Assembly (NCBI RefSeq): GCF_033958435.1
Contig: NC_134137.1
Coordinates: 252,572,501 to 252,636,500 of the forward strand
From: Carettochelys insculpta
Lineage: Eukaryota > Chordata > Testudines > Carettochelyidae
DNA length: 64,000 bases
Reading direction: 5' to 3'
Part shown: piece after piece, positions 11,703-24,150 of the stretch
How positions within the stretch are numbered: the first letter of the stretch is position 1
Layout of the letters: each line of letters begins with the position of its first letter
Position numbers and translations under genes: made by a program
The notes under the pieces: generated by a model
The model's input: only the letters and a program-made list of their open reading frames with translations
Database searches by the model: none
Told to the model about the DNA's origin: nothing

Positions 11703-13567
11703 TTCACTGATTACCCCAGCAGTACTGCCTCTATGGATACAGGAGCCATTAGAGCCTGTATTGGGAATCCTTTCAAGCTAAGACATGACTGTGCACTTTG
11801 AAGAAACTAGGACACTAGGGACCAAGTAACCTTCAAATGAGAATTCTTGACATGAATCTAAAATATCTTTTGTGCCTGATTCATTTCAGCCAACAGAATT
11901 ATAGCATGCAAATTAGCTGCAGAGAAAAGGTGAAATTGTTTGTTATCTCTGAGGTCACAATAATCCCAACTCTGCCATGAAGCCTCTACGAGCTCCATGC
12001 CAGTCCCAAGCCTGGATGAAGGAGAAGGGTTGTTCAGATGAGTGTTGATGAGCTGACCATCCAAAAAACAATACGAATGAGATCTGATGCCAGTACAACT
12101 CAATGTGAAAAGATGCTGGCTCAGAAGTCGCCTGGATAAACAAGGTCCGCAATACCAATCGAGTGATGGGGTTGGGTTGATAAGTTGGCTACCAAAAGAA
12201 AATTACAACTCCACTCCACACTGGACAGGGAAAGATGGAAGGATACAGTGAGAGAGGCATCAGACACCAACGGGTGCTGAGCCCATGGTTATTGATGATG
12301 ATTGATGATGATGACAGTAATCCCACTGGAAAATGATATAATGTGTTTACTGGCAGGCTCCCCAGACAGGGGATGGGGGGGTGGCAAAGAGGACAATTTC
12401 CCTGTGGCCCAGTGATTCAAAAGGGCCTGGGGCTCTTGGTCACCACTACTGCAGAACTGGAAAAAGCCCCAGGCCCTTTGGATCACCATGGTTGGGCTTG
12501 TTCCCCTTTTCGCTGAGGAAATAACCTGAGTTTAGGACCCAGGACAGTGAAGATCTGCAGAGGAATATTATATTCTCATTACTATTTAAGAGAAAATATT
12601 GAGCATTAGTTGTGGGCCAATATGGACCCACCTTAACTGAGAACAGCAAAAAGGCTGGAGAAGTTGAACACAAGGGAATTCTCCACTTTCTTTCTGTGGT
12701 GTCCTTCACTCCACTTTCCCTGACCCTTCAGCAGTGTTTGCATTTGGAAGTAAAAGAAGTGCTGCTGGAACAACATTTCTGAGGCTGTGAAATTCTGCTA
12801 CTTTCTTCGCACCCTGCCACTGTGGGACCTACTGTGTGACAAAAATAAAGCAGCAGGTAGGGCTGGCATCACTGAGGGCATGGCAGGAAAGGACAGAGAA
12901 AAGCTGATTGAACATGGAAAAGTTTTTAGGGAAAGTTCAAGGCAAATTTGTCCTTTTTCCAATGGAATACTTTCATCCAGCGCTAGGGTTGATACCATCT
13001 GCCCCTCCTTGGGAAAACTTCCTTTTGCTTGGAAGAGTTTTGTGGGGAAGAAGTGAAGCAACAATAGCTGGGCCAGGAGAGCCCATAGATGAGCCTTCAC
13101 AGCACTCCAGATCCTTACCTGTGCTCATATTTTCATCTATTTCCAGCTCCTTTGGCTCACTATGTTACTCCGTCTGGAACTTCACGTTCAATGTGAGCCT
13201 GCTATTATATAACAAAGCACTTTGAATTTAGCCTTGATTCATGTGGGGCAAGTTATAAGGTGTTTTCTAATCTGGCTATTAGTTTCTCTTTCCTTTCTGA
13301 TGAACCAACATGGCTCTAAGCTCTGATGAGCAAACTCTGCCTTTAGGTTTCTGATTTTATTCACCAATAAAGAAAAGCGTGTTTACTTAATTTTCTCACA
13401 CATCAGGGCTTGTGAACCTGCAGCAATGGTTTATTGTAAAAATGCACAATCTTTCAATTTAAAGTTGAAAAAGTTTGCATGGCTCTGCTAAGAAGCCCAG
13501 TCTTTCTAAATGATGAAAACATTGCTATTATCCACAAACACGGACAACGAAGTAACAGAAACAAAGA
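11703..13567. other. Unassigned sequence
   Basis: No gene or known repeat recognised; a short TGATGATGATTGATGATGATG stretch lies near 12290-12315. Confidence 0.5.
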
Positions 13568-14083
13568 GACTGCAGCTATACTACTTTTGGAAGCAGAATG
13601 CAAATAAAGGAGATCGAAAATGCAAATGAAGCACTGATTTACAAATCTTATACTTCATTTGCATAATCTCATGCAATCGTGCTTCTAAAAGAGGCTTTTC
13701 TGAAAGCAAAACTGCCTAGTAGATGAGGTTCCGTCGAAAACAAACCCCATTTTTGAAAGCTCTCTCTACCTATTTTGCTTCAGGATGAAAGGTTCTTTTG
13801 AAAACAAGGCTTATTTTTTGAAGGAACCCCATCTGCGTGGCTGTTTTTGCTTTCAGAAAAGCTTCTGCATAGGAAGAAGGGTTCTTTCAAAAATGAAGTT
13901 TGTTTCCAAAGGAATCCCATCTACACAGCTGTTTTTGCTTTCGGAAAAGCCTCTTCTGGAAGCATGATTGCATGAGGTTATGCAAATGAAGTGCAAGATT
14001 TGTAAATCAGTGCTTCATTTGCATGTTTGATCACCCTCATTTGCATTCCATTTCTGAAAGCAGAATGTAGTGTAGATGTAGCC
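13568..14083. mobile_element. Palindromic Harbinger-type MITE
   Basis: The left arm (GACTGCAGCTATACTAC..., about 13568-13735) and the right arm (about 13920-14083, ending GTAGTGTAGATGTAGCC) are inverted copies with shared AATGCAAATGA and GCTTCATTTGCAT blocks. The flanking trinucleotide AGA occurs on both sides (13565-13567 and 14084-14086), which fits the 3-bp target duplication of the PIF/Harbinger superfamily. The middle has TTTCGAAA-derived motifs. Non-coding. Confidence 0.8.
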
Positions 14084-17000
14084 AGATGGAATAGAGCCAT
14101 GGAACTCTTGCCCTTGTTGAAAACCTGCGCAAAAAACAGATTAAACAGAAAATAAATGAAATTTCAACATTCTACAGTGACATTGTCCATTGCAAAGGAG
14201 GCTCAGACCTGCACATTATACTTGTGTGAGTAGTGTCACAAGCTTCACAGTTCCACTGCGTTCACACATGAGTAAGGCAAACAAGAGTTTGACCCCCCAG
14301 GATTGAACAACAAACAATTACAACTATATAAAGGTGCATAGCTGCATATTTAAAACACAATAAAAACTCCCAGCACAAACTCAGAAGCTAGGCTCCGAAC
14401 ACCAAAAGGGCTCAGTCCAAAGTTGTTTCTGAGTTACTATGAGCTCTAATGAGAGCTTCAACCAATTAACTGCTTTTATACTCTTTATATTTTAAAAATG
14501 GCCAAAGAGGTTACTTTGAAAATGTATTAAAAAAAATCACTCCCAGAAATTAAACCTTTTGTGGGAAGCCTCTCCCTCAAGCTAAATTTAATTGCTGAGC
14601 GACAAAGCACTGCACATTTTCATAAGGGGGTTCATAAAGGAAACATTAACTGACCCTGAACCTGAGGAGGTCTAGCAAGCTCTGCTATAATAAACACAGG
14701 GCCTAGTTAATTCTCACTTACAGGGTGTCTGACATTTGTGTCAGATGTGGTTACTTTATGTTCACTTTAACTAAATATGTTTAATATTGGTAAATGATAA
14801 GCAACTGCATAGAAGTCTACTGGTAGCTATGGCTAGCTCTAAATTAGATTGAAACTCCTTAAGGCAGGGGCCATGTGTTTGCACAGTGCCTAGCACAGTG
14901 GAGCAGGAGAGCCCTGGATTACCCACACTGGCCTATTTCTGTGCATTCTAGACCACAAAACACATACCGCGGGAGGGCATCCAGGACATATCTAAATCAG
15001 ATGCACTGGTAGAATGTTACACTGGAGACTCCGTTACAACTGTTCTCCCTGCTCTAATACTTGTCCAGGGGAAATGCCAGAATGTGGACCATGATCTAGC
15101 TTCATTCAAATTAATAATCTGAAGTCAAAGTTAATATTTTAATAGTGATTTCCATGAATATTTGAATTATTTAGGTATAGCTGCTTATGCATCTGTATAT
15201 CAGTCATATATATGGAAATGCCGTATTCTTCTTTCTCCGTTCTTCATTTGTAAATGAGAAAAAGAGAAACAAATCCTAGATAACTGGTGTGGTTTTAACT
15301 GGCTTCTCTCAGGCATCATTCCTGCTTTTATGATATACTACCCGCACTGCAGCCCCAGGTGTACCATAGTTCTGGTCTCGGTTGCTTCAGCATCAGTATT
15401 TCATCCGGAAGAATGAGACAAAATGTCATCTAGGTCAGTGCCTTATCTTGGCCAGTGAGGGATGCTCTTGCACTGAAAGACTTTCACTTGAGGCCCAGAG
15501 TGTTATCCCCTTTTCCTTCATCCAATCACAGACTCACATTCTACTGGCCAGAAGCCTACAGCTCCCATCCTGCAGTACAGGATGTAGTACTATTAACGTG
15601 GATCTGTAGAATAGATGTAATTTTTAAAAGCATCATACTCTTGTTTTTTCATTCAGTATCTTTAATATATAATTGTGAATTTTCTCCAAAGAGCAATCAG
15701 AGGCCCAGGGAAGTAGCAGCAGATATTTGTCATGGCTCTGTTTAGCAAGCTGTTTAAAAGTAAAAGTTAGTTATACTTTAACTGTGAAATAGAAGAACAA
15801 AAGAGCATATTCTTTCATTTTAGGTTGTTTGCTGAACACTTTGCTTTGCTTTGTCTGCAACAATGAGCTTGTTCCCTTATGCTTTTGTCTTTACTTAGTT
15901 ATCAGCATGGCATCATGAGACTAAAAATAGCTCTTGTTTTGAAAATACTTTGCAGATTAATGCAATTCATCCCCATGGAATCTTTGATTCATAAAGGTAC
16001 TGATGAAAGGTAGGATAGATTTACTCAACTCTTCAGCATAATATTCCTATTGTGCACATGCTAGGGCATGCAGAACGAATGGCCCTTAGTGTAAACTACT
16101 CATACACTGAGTTAGTGATTACTATAAGGGACCTCTTTGAGGTGTGTATTTCTATTTCTTTGGTATATGAGTCATTAAACCCACTCTGCCTGAGTACTGT
16201 TTACACTGCTTGCTGTGCTGGTGGTTTGTGTTTGAATCCTTGTACTCAACCTGAAAGGTATTTTGTCTACACTTAAAGGACGGCTTTAAGTGCCCAAACC
16301 ACTCCCACATTTTTCATTTGAAACCACCTTTCAAAGTGGGAGGTTTTTTTTTTTATATGAAGAAATGTGGTCGTTTGTGTTTATAGACATTGCTTTGAGC
16401 TAACTCAGCTTCTGTCCACAGTAAACAAACTTTTGGGCTGTTCTCCCTTCCCAATTTCTCCAGCCTTCTTTGTTCCTCAAAATGAAAGTGTTCTCAGTGC
16501 TGGTATTTGTTAAAAGGGTAAGGTGTCTGTAAATTATAGCTACACAGACCACACTTCTTTTTCATGCTACCCCAAAGTCTATATTCAACATGGTGCGGAG
16601 CATCTGAATCCAAATTGTGTAATTGAAAGGGTAGCAAAAGTTCTTGAATGGATTAACCTCTTATGGTCACAATAGATTTGCTTTATCACTGAAACTACTC
16701 AGATCAGACTATGACTTTGACACCAGAGGAATCCATTTAATTGGAATCTTTTTAAAGCACCCTCTACTATTTTTAGGGTGTTTGCCAGTGAGGGAACAGA
16801 TCCAGTGACATGGATTTAATTGATTCTGATTACTGGGTATGTGGCACACCTACTCAGAAGTGGCACATGGTCGTCTGTATTTTAGTCACAGTGGGTGAAT
16901 GACTAGATGCTGATTTTTGCTACATTTCACTTCCTCTGTGTAGACTTCCTCAGGATTCATACTACTACCTCATTCCAATGAAGCTGTTAAGAGAGTTACT

Positions 17001-17310
17001 CTTACTTTTCATTATAAGTTTAAAAACCAGATGCAGTTTTTAGTTCTAGTTTTAGTTTTTAGTAACTAGAACTTGGGAAATGTAAGTTTTATTCTAGTCT
17101 CCGCCACTGAGGCAGTGTGACTGGGGTCAGGTTGTTTGAGGTGAAATTTTGTGCTGACCTACTCTCTGCCACCTCACTGAATCCTGATCAAGTATCTTAA
17201 AGCCAGCAGAGCCAGTCCCCTGGGACACCTCCTTCTCCCTGTTCTCTAGCCACACCAGTCTCAGCTCAGTAGCATTGGTCACGGAGTTTCGCATTACTGT
17301 TGATTAGTAA
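14084..17310. other. Mostly unassigned sequence
   Basis: Apart from the old repeat tail at 14862-14935 nothing is recognised. A TTTGTCTACACTTAAAG stretch at about 16262 is only weakly like a Harbinger end. Confidence 0.5.
14862..14935 (+). repeat. Ancient L3/CR1-type LINE 3' tail fragment
   Basis: AGGCAGGGGCCATGTGTTTG followed by CACAGTGCCTAGCACAGTGG resembles the 3' tail of old amniote L3-type LINEs (from memory). Short and diverged. Confidence 0.4.
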
Positions 17311-17511
17311 CAGAGCTGTAACCATGTAAGTCTGTATTCTAACAAAACAAAACAGCAGTCACGTAGCACTTTAAAGACTAACAAAATGATGTATTAGGTG
17401 ATGAGCTGTCGTGGGACAGACCATTTCTTCAGAGTCTTCCTCATGAAAGCGCATTGCTTAATAAATCATTTTGTTAGTTTTTAAAGTGCTACATGACTGC
17501 TGTTTTGTTTT
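17311..17511. mobile_element. Penelope-like element, inverted terminal pair
   Basis: A left arm in minus orientation (CAGAGCTGTAACC... through AGCACTTTAAAGACTAACAAAATG) is followed by a right arm in plus orientation (CATTTTGTTAGTTTTTAAAG-like, ending GACTGCTGTTTTGTTTT). Both match the PLE 3' terminus of 45286-46141. The two arms almost abut, so nearly the whole insertion is a hairpin. The flanks share ATTACTG, suggesting a decayed target duplication. Confidence 0.7.
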
Positions 17512-17949
17512 ATTACTGCTGGTGTCTGAATCAGAGCAAAATGGCATCTCTTAATATCTCTGTGTCTGGTTCCACCAATTGAGAAAATCGAAAAGGTAGC
17601 TCCTGCAGTACCTAACTCAAAAGGCTGTGGCGAGGCTCATATAGTATGTGTAGAGTAATCCACGATCCTTGGATGAAATGTGCTTTCTAAGTCACAACAT
17701 TGTTATTTGTTACATACCCTCAAGAGAATATTCTCCTATGGACTTTTGATAACTGAGACTTTTATTTGTCAGACATGTATCTGGTGGTAGGGTTGTCTTA
17801 CATGTTTAAATGAAAATATTGATGAGTTTTGTGATGCCTAGAAAACCAGAAATTCCTACTTTTTTCCCATAAAGTTTTTGGACTATGTAAAAAGCAATGT
17901 ACAAAAGCTAAGTAGCAGTAACAGTAGTAGTAGTAGTTTTGTGTTAGTT

Positions 17950-18290
17950 CAGTAAAAGCTGTGTTATCTGGCACGTTGATAATTCACAAGCTCAGTAAAC
18001 AGGGAAGCAGTGTGGCTGGCAGCATGTCCAGGGCCAGCAGAAGTGGGGCCAGCCGCTTGACTGGGGCCAGCGGAATAGAGCTGTCTGAGCTTCTGGGGCC
18101 AGTGGAGTAGGGCTGTCGGAACTGCTGGGGCTAGTGGAGTGGGGCCAGCTGTCCACCTGCCTGGTGTATGCAGGACCAGTGGCCAGGAACATGAGCAGCA
18201 GGGTCGGCAGCCCCTGCTCCAGTAAGGGACACATCTGATTAACCAGCAATTCACATGCTCCAGGGCTGCCAGGTCACAAAGCTTGTACTT
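17950..18290. mobile_element. Tigger-like (TcMar) MITE
   Basis: Left end CAGTAAAAGCTGTGTTATCTGGCA pairs with the reverse complement of the right end (AAGTACAAGCTTTGTGACCTGGCA). The AGTAAA...ATCTGGCA end is typical of Tigger/pogo-type elements. The interior is GC-rich and includes a short tandem array. Confidence 0.6.
18061..18156. repeat. 32-bp tandem repeat, about 2.9 units
   Basis: Units starting CTGGGGCCAGCGGAATAG, CTGGGGCCAGTGGAGTAG and CTGGGGCTAGTGGAGTGG follow each other at 32-bp spacing (18061, 18093, 18125). The array lies wholly inside the Tigger-like element. Confidence 0.7.
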
Positions 18291-20050
18291 TTTAACTACT
18301 TTTATTATTGTAGCTTACTTAGTTCTACACAAAGTATTGTTTGAAGACAATTTGGGGATATCATAATGAAAACTCTACAGAATAACTCATGTTTACCTGA
18401 AACAAATTTGTCAGTAGGAATTAATTGTCACAAATAGGAGCAGTTAGTTAGAACTTCATTCAGAGCGCAACACTTTATGGAACATTAACAAACTGAGGTC
18501 AGGGAAAAAAATCTCTGCCCACCCCATCAGAAAAGTTTTATGGATTCATGCACACAAGCCTTCCAACATTTTTGTGGAACTCCTTTTTATGACTTAAAGC
18601 CCCACCTATCCTCTTTAACTTAGATGGCCTGGCCCACTTTTCTGCTGAAGTTAATGGACACGGACATTAACGGCATTGACGTCATTACAAGGGTGCTGTT
18701 TACAAGAATTAATCATTCTTGCACCATGTCACCGATGGGTTAACAACAAATAAGAGTCTCTTTAAAATTCTGTGTGCATCTTATTTCATGTTTCGCATTC
18801 ATGGATGAACTTTCTCACAGTGATCAATGGGAGGAATACCCCGTGCACCCCTATTCACACTGGAATTCCCCTGCCTCCGTTTTCCCCAGCATATTGATGC
18901 ATCCTGAAACTTATGTCATATTGACAGAGTTGTTTTAGGTCAGGCTCTGACTCCCTCCACTGGCGCAGAATAACTTTTCAGGTTTTATTTATAAAGCTGG
19001 TCTGAAAAAACTGACACAAAACATTTTTATATCCAAATGTGCAGATTCATTGAAATTGAAATGTTTCATGGAGACAGTTCAGTTTCAACGACATTCCAGT
19101 GGAACCCAGGCAGGTTTTCATCAGAAACCTGCTCGATTTCCTGCCAGCTCCCCCACCTGGTTCCACAGCAGCAAGCCTGCCAGACTGCCTGTCAGTCAGA
19201 GACCACAGGTTTTCCAGGGTCTGTGGCTCCAGAGGGCTTGCCAAGCAGACAGCCTTGGAGTGACAGGGCCATCCCATTCTTGGAGTCTTTAAAATGTTTT
19301 GCTTTGTTTTCTTCAGATCAGAATGAAACCAAATTTGCAATACTGAAATGTTCCAAATTATATTTCTTTAACTATCTCAATATGTTACCCCATTCCATAT
19401 GTACAGAGTGTGTTTCTTCCATTAATATTATTGAAACAGAAGGCCAATATCTATGGAAACACAGCTATCAGCCTATTATTTAGTTAGTTACCCAGCAGGA
19501 GCTCCTAGAGGTACAATTCAGGGATCAGGGCCGTCTCTTGCTAGGCATTGTACATGCATACATGCATATAATGAAAAGATGATCCTTGACCCCAGGAGTT
19601 TGCAATGTAAGACAAGAGATGACAGATGGATCCAGAAAATGTTTAAGAATTAAAGCTGAGCAAATAGTGGGTACCAAACAGCTGATCATGTTATGCTCAA
19701 ATCTGTTCATCAGTGACACGATGAGTCAATTCCCTGAGCTAACAGTTAGATATACTTTCTTGATGGACCTTTTTTTATACCACTATCTGTGCTTTTCCAT
19801 TGTGAATAAACCTTTAAGGTAAGTGTACCAGGAATGTGTGGTTTTGAGATATCAGAAGAGATGTCATGAGAGGGAGTTGTGTGATCAGCTGTAAATACCC
19901 CCTCTAGTCTGCAGTATGAAAACTCAGTTCTTCTGCCGCTTTCTGTCACAGAGGCCACTTATTTGCTAGTGTTGTGTAATGTGTTTATATTTGTGAGTCT
20001 CTATTATTGTCAGAAAAGGGGGAGTTATCCTGCTTTCCTGTAAACAGCAC
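18291..20050. other. Mostly unassigned sequence
   Basis: Only an old LINE-tail-like piece at 19535-19620 is recognised. Open frames near 19037-19483 show no family motifs. Confidence 0.5.
19535..19620 (+). repeat. Ancient L3-type LINE tail fragment
   Basis: CTAGGCATTGTACATGCATA and, further on, GATCCTTGACCCCAGGAGTT then TGCAATGTAAGACAAGA resemble the common amniote repeat with a shared 'agtccctgccccaaagagcttacaatct'-like phrase. Family recalled from memory. Confidence 0.4.
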
Positions 20051-20385
20051 AGCAAACTCTTTCATATCTGGCATTCTATTGTCCAGAACTCTCATATAAC
20101 AGACATTTTACCCATAAGTAAATTTTTGTTACATTTTCCATAAGTACAGGATAGTGAAAGAAAATACAAGTGAATGCAGAAAATCCAGTTGAAGTATAAA
20201 CAGTGTACAATACTGCTGTTGGTGGTAAAGAAAGTACTTTGCATACATTTGTATTTGTTTCTTAATATCTAATCTTGTTTTATTTTAGTGTTATGCATTG
20301 CTAGGTATACCTCTCTGTTATCCAGAATATTTGAACATCCAGCAACCTCCTGGTCCCAGGGCTGCCAGATATGAAAGAATTTACT
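20051..20385. mobile_element. Tigger-like (TcMar) MITE
   Basis: The left AGCAAACTCTTTCATATCTG and the reverse complement of the right end (AGTAAATTCTTTCATATCTG) form inverted ends; inner blocks with TCCAG/CTGGA also pair. Same superfamily style as 17950-18290. The interior is AT-rich and non-coding. Confidence 0.65.
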
Positions 20386-22159
20386 ATCAATGGCAAATAT
20401 ATTAGAAAGCAAGATACTCTTAGAAATCACTCACTGGATACCAGTATCCGACATTCTCTTTATTTTTTTCATGGCATACCTTTTTTATTTTTCATTTTCT
20501 ACCACAGAGTAATATGCAACCCCACAGCTCTAGCACAGAGAAGCCTGATGAAAGTGAACATATAAGAAAAATATTAGAGGCCTCTCTTTTCATATGCAGT
20601 CATAATGCCCGATGACACTAATAGGAATTATGTATGTGCGGAAGAGAGTGTGGACCCTTTATTTAATAGAGCCCTTACTATGTTTTAGTGAGCAATAGTT
20701 GTATTCTAAATATCATGAAACCCTGAGGAGATGGGGCATCAGCCTGTGGCACTGATGAGCTGAATTCATTGCTTTGAGGTGGATGGCTTTTCAGGAATAT
20801 CCCAGCTTCTCTTTCTCCTGTGGAAGGGATAGTATGTGTACTGATCATTTACACTAAAGAGGAAAAGGCAAAGAGGATGGACATAAAATTGGGAAATGAA
20901 ACCAGAAAGGGCAATCCAAATTGTCAGATTGTCACACATAAAAACATCCAGTCTAGAATTGTTTTATATATAAAAAATATGACTGCCTTTTATTGTGTCT
21001 AGTCTAGCTCTGCTTTACATTGTGTTCTCTTTTATGACAGTAAAATGTGAAAATCTATTGATAAGGCAAAAGAGTATAAAAAAAACCTTTATAGAATGTC
21101 AGAGCTATTTTTTATCATTATTTTTTAACCTTGATTGAGTTATAATACTGAACATATGTATCCTTGGCCTTAATCACCTTGTCGAGTTAAGCTGTATTTT
21201 CAACTTCATTTACATGACACGTAATCTAATGCTGGAGAACAACAATACCATTGTAGTGCTAATTGAAAACTCTGAGCTGAGAGCCAGAAGAAACCACTGG
21301 TCTGATTGCTGAGGGTTCCAAGGAAAGGGATTTATTCCCACACCTGCAGTTGGTCCATAACACTAACATTGTTACCAACATCTGGGTCTAATCAGCGCAG
21401 AGGCCTTGATATGCTGCTCCTGTGGCACATAAATTTAGCATTATATTCATTTTAAGGCCTCCTTTTTCAGCTTTTTAAAGACAAGATAGATTCATGGCTC
21501 CACAGAGTCTAACAAAGTAGAAACCACAAACAGAGTAAGTTACTGCCAGGTTTCTTAGGCCTACCTACCTAGTACCTGCCACTTTAAATAATGGAATTTT
21601 ATGCTCAGTTCTGGCTTTCAAAAATGCGTCTCCATAGAATGCAGGGCTCATCTGAGAAAATATATATATAAGGTAAAAAGCAAATACTCTGAAGGTAAGC
21701 CAATCTGCATATATCAGGTTTTATTGTGACGTTCAAGATATATCAACCCTTAAAAAGGATGCTCGGTGGTAGTAGTTCAAGCAGTTCAGAGCAAAACTGG
21801 CAGTTCTCTTTAGAATGGATTTTGACTGTGGGTCGCAATAAGGGACTTGACAAGACACAGTAGTCAAAATGATCTTTTTGCAAAATTTTGTAGTAGCCTT
21901 TCTAAATGTTGGTGAACACCCTGGGATTTTCAGTTCAGAATAAAATAGTTTAACTTCACTGTCCATTCTTTCAGTCCCAGCTTTACTTTTCCAGTCAACA
22001 GAATATAGCTCTGGTACAGCTTCTTTGTATTACCTTGCATCCAAAGAGTAATGGGAATGAGAATGCTAAGGCAAGATTATATTCTCAAGGGCATCTCTCA
22101 ACTTTGATACAGCAGGCTACTCTGCCTACATTTATGGAATGCCCAGGGCAGTGCCTGGG
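20386..22159. other. Unassigned sequence
   Basis: AT-rich, no gene or repeat recognised. Confidence 0.5.
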
Positions 22160-22327
22160 GTGTGAAAGATGGATTAGTAGTGGACAAGACACTGTACGGC
22201 TATGCAGGAAACATAGGTTCAATTCCCTATTTACCCACTGGCTGCCCATGTGGGGACTTGTACTTCCTTTCCAAACAAAGCTCTTGTGAAGGTAAAACTC
22301 CATCAACAATTGGGAGGTACTCTCATG
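22160..22327 (+). repeat. Possible tRNA-derived SINE fragment
   Basis: TGGATTAGTAGTGG resembles a polymerase III A box, and GGTTCAATTCC (about 22212) is a near-perfect B box at tRNA-like spacing. The tRNA folding pattern is degraded, and the tail is interrupted by the MITE that starts at 22328. Confidence 0.45.
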
Positions 22328-22787
22328 GGGCTTGTCCACACTACCACCTTCCTTTGAAGGAAGGATGGTAATTAGGGTGTTGGGAGTTTACTAATGAAGT
22401 GGGGCCGTGCATAAGCAGCAGGTCATTAAGCAAATTCCACCCCCCGTGGCAACTTTGAAGTTTTAAACTTGGAAGTACTGGCATGCGTCTAGCTGCAGCT
22501 CACCCACCAGTACTTCAAAGTCCTGGGGCAACTTTGAAGTCCCCTTACTCTTCAAAAAGTAAGGGGACATCGAAGTTTCCCCAGCACTTCAAAGTACCGG
22601 CGGGTAAGCCACGGCTAGAAGTGCGCTGGTACTTCAAAGTTTAAAACTTCGGAGTTGCTGCGGGGCAGGAGGGGAGGAATTTGCTTGAAGACATGCTGCC
22701 TATGCACGGCACCACTTCATTAGTAAACTCCCAACACCCCTAATTACCATCCTTCCTTCGAAGGAAGGTGGTAGTTTAGACAAGCCC
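22328..22787. mobile_element. Near-perfect palindromic Harbinger-type MITE
   Basis: The 460-bp unit is an inverted repeat along almost its whole length: GGGCTTGTCCACACTACCAC at the left pairs with the right end GTGGTAGTTTAGACAAGCCC, and the middle folds around CTTCAAAAAGTAAGGGG. The 3-bp duplication ATG flanks it on both sides (22325-22327 and 22788-22790). It carries GTACTTCAAAGT motifs like the element at the left window edge. Non-coding; able to form a long hairpin. Confidence 0.85.
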
Positions 22788-23573
22788 ATGATGAGGGCCA
22801 TATAGATAACCAATAGAATGGAACATGTGCATGTGAAAAGAAAGTGAAATATCGGGACTGATTTCTGTAACGTGACCTCAAGAACAAAATGTTACCCTTC
22901 ATCTGTTGTAGGTAACAAATTACTATTTTTGCAAACATGTTTCTTGACTATATTTTCATTGGAAATAGTTAACTCTACCACAGGACAAATTAGGACATGA
23001 AATGACTATTTTTGCCTAATAGTTTTCAATTACAAGATGACTTTAGTTTCTGTGAATGATAAATGTACACTGTGAGAGAGAAGCTTGTTCTTGGCACTAG
23101 GAATTTCTAAGCCCTGACACTGACTTTCTGTGCCATTGGTCACACTTACCCTCTTTGCCTTGGTTTCCAAAACTGTACACTAGAGATAATTACTTATGAT
23201 CTAGGGACGTTATGAATATTGCTTAGCTAATGTAGGAAGAGAGAAAAAGTGTTGTCTGAGTGCAAAGTATTATTACATTGGGTCACTGTCTTGAGGCAAT
23301 TCATGCCATTGGCTAAATGTAGGATTTCAAAAGCAGCCCCCATGTTGGTCATCGTGTCATAAAGAGAATGACATCCGCTTTGCAAATAACAATGTTCATA
23401 GTACAGACAAAGACTGAACTTATTTATCTTACACAAACCCATCTGTTTCAGTGGACTAGTATGGGCATGACTGAAACTGGAATTTTAAAAATAAAGAGAA
23501 AGGGGAGTGGAGGAAGGGTCACATACAGACTGGAAAGCTAGCCATGGGGAAAACAACATACTAGGCCAGATTC
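22788..23573. other. Unassigned sequence
   Basis: No gene or repeat recognised. Confidence 0.5.
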
Positions 23574-23643
23574 CCAGCTGATGTAAATTAGCATAGCTCC
23601 ATTGACTTTAGCGGCAGCAATTGACACCAGCTGATGATCTGGC
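23574..23643. repeat. Short palindromic repeat of amniote type
   Basis: GCCAGATTCCCAGCTGATGT...CTCCATTGAC pairs with the inverted ACACCAGCTGATGATCTGG. This resembles a palindromic element common in turtle and other amniote genomes (from memory). Confidence 0.5.
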
Positions 23644-23802
23644 TCATTGTATGTGGTATTCATGTACAACCTGACAACTGGTTCACCTTAAATACATATT
23701 TTGGCACTCGAGTTTCGTCTTGGAAATATGCCAGTTTATTGGCTTTAAACGGTTTCCAGCAGCAAAGGTATTTTTAGGGCCCCATTCTGCCCCAGTTACA
23801 TG

Positions 23803-24150
23803 GGTCAGACTAGCATTTTCTTTTGGAAAATCAAGCCCTTTTTCAAAAGATCCGAAACTGAAAGAATGCAGCGCTGCTTCCGGGAGCCCTTTTCTGCTCC
23901 CGGATCAGGAAAAGCTCCTCCTTTCAACAGCTTCTTTTGAAAAAAGTGTGTGAAGATGCTCCACAGGCCCTTTTTTCAAAAAAGTGGTCCTTGTGGTGCC
24001 AGATTTTTCAATCCCTGGCCCATTCTTTCCAAAGAGCAAGGGCTGGGTGGACACCATCGAAAGAGCTGATCAATTTTTCAATCTGCTTTTTTGTGTGTGG
24101 ACGCACTCTTTCAAAAGAAGATCTTCTGGGAGAGAAGAGGATTTTCTCCT
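23803..24150. mobile_element. Harbinger-type MITE, right end lost
   Basis: From GGTCAGACTAGCA the sequence follows, block by block, the element at 63544-63973: ATCAAGCCCTTTTTC, CTTCTGCTCCCGGATCAGGA, GTGTGTGAAGATG, TCAATCCCTGGCCC, CATCGAAAGAGC and CGCACTCTTTC. Similarity fades after about 24150, before the expected terminus. Confidence 0.7.

Noticed and set aside
16255..16350. Another Harbinger MITE end (TTTTGTCTACACTTAAAG)
   Set aside because: Only about 12 bases resemble the motif, with no inverted partner or flanking triplet.
22328..22787. Two separate inverted genes or a microRNA cluster
   Set aside because: The inverted structure, ATG duplication and Harbinger-like ends explain it as one MITE.
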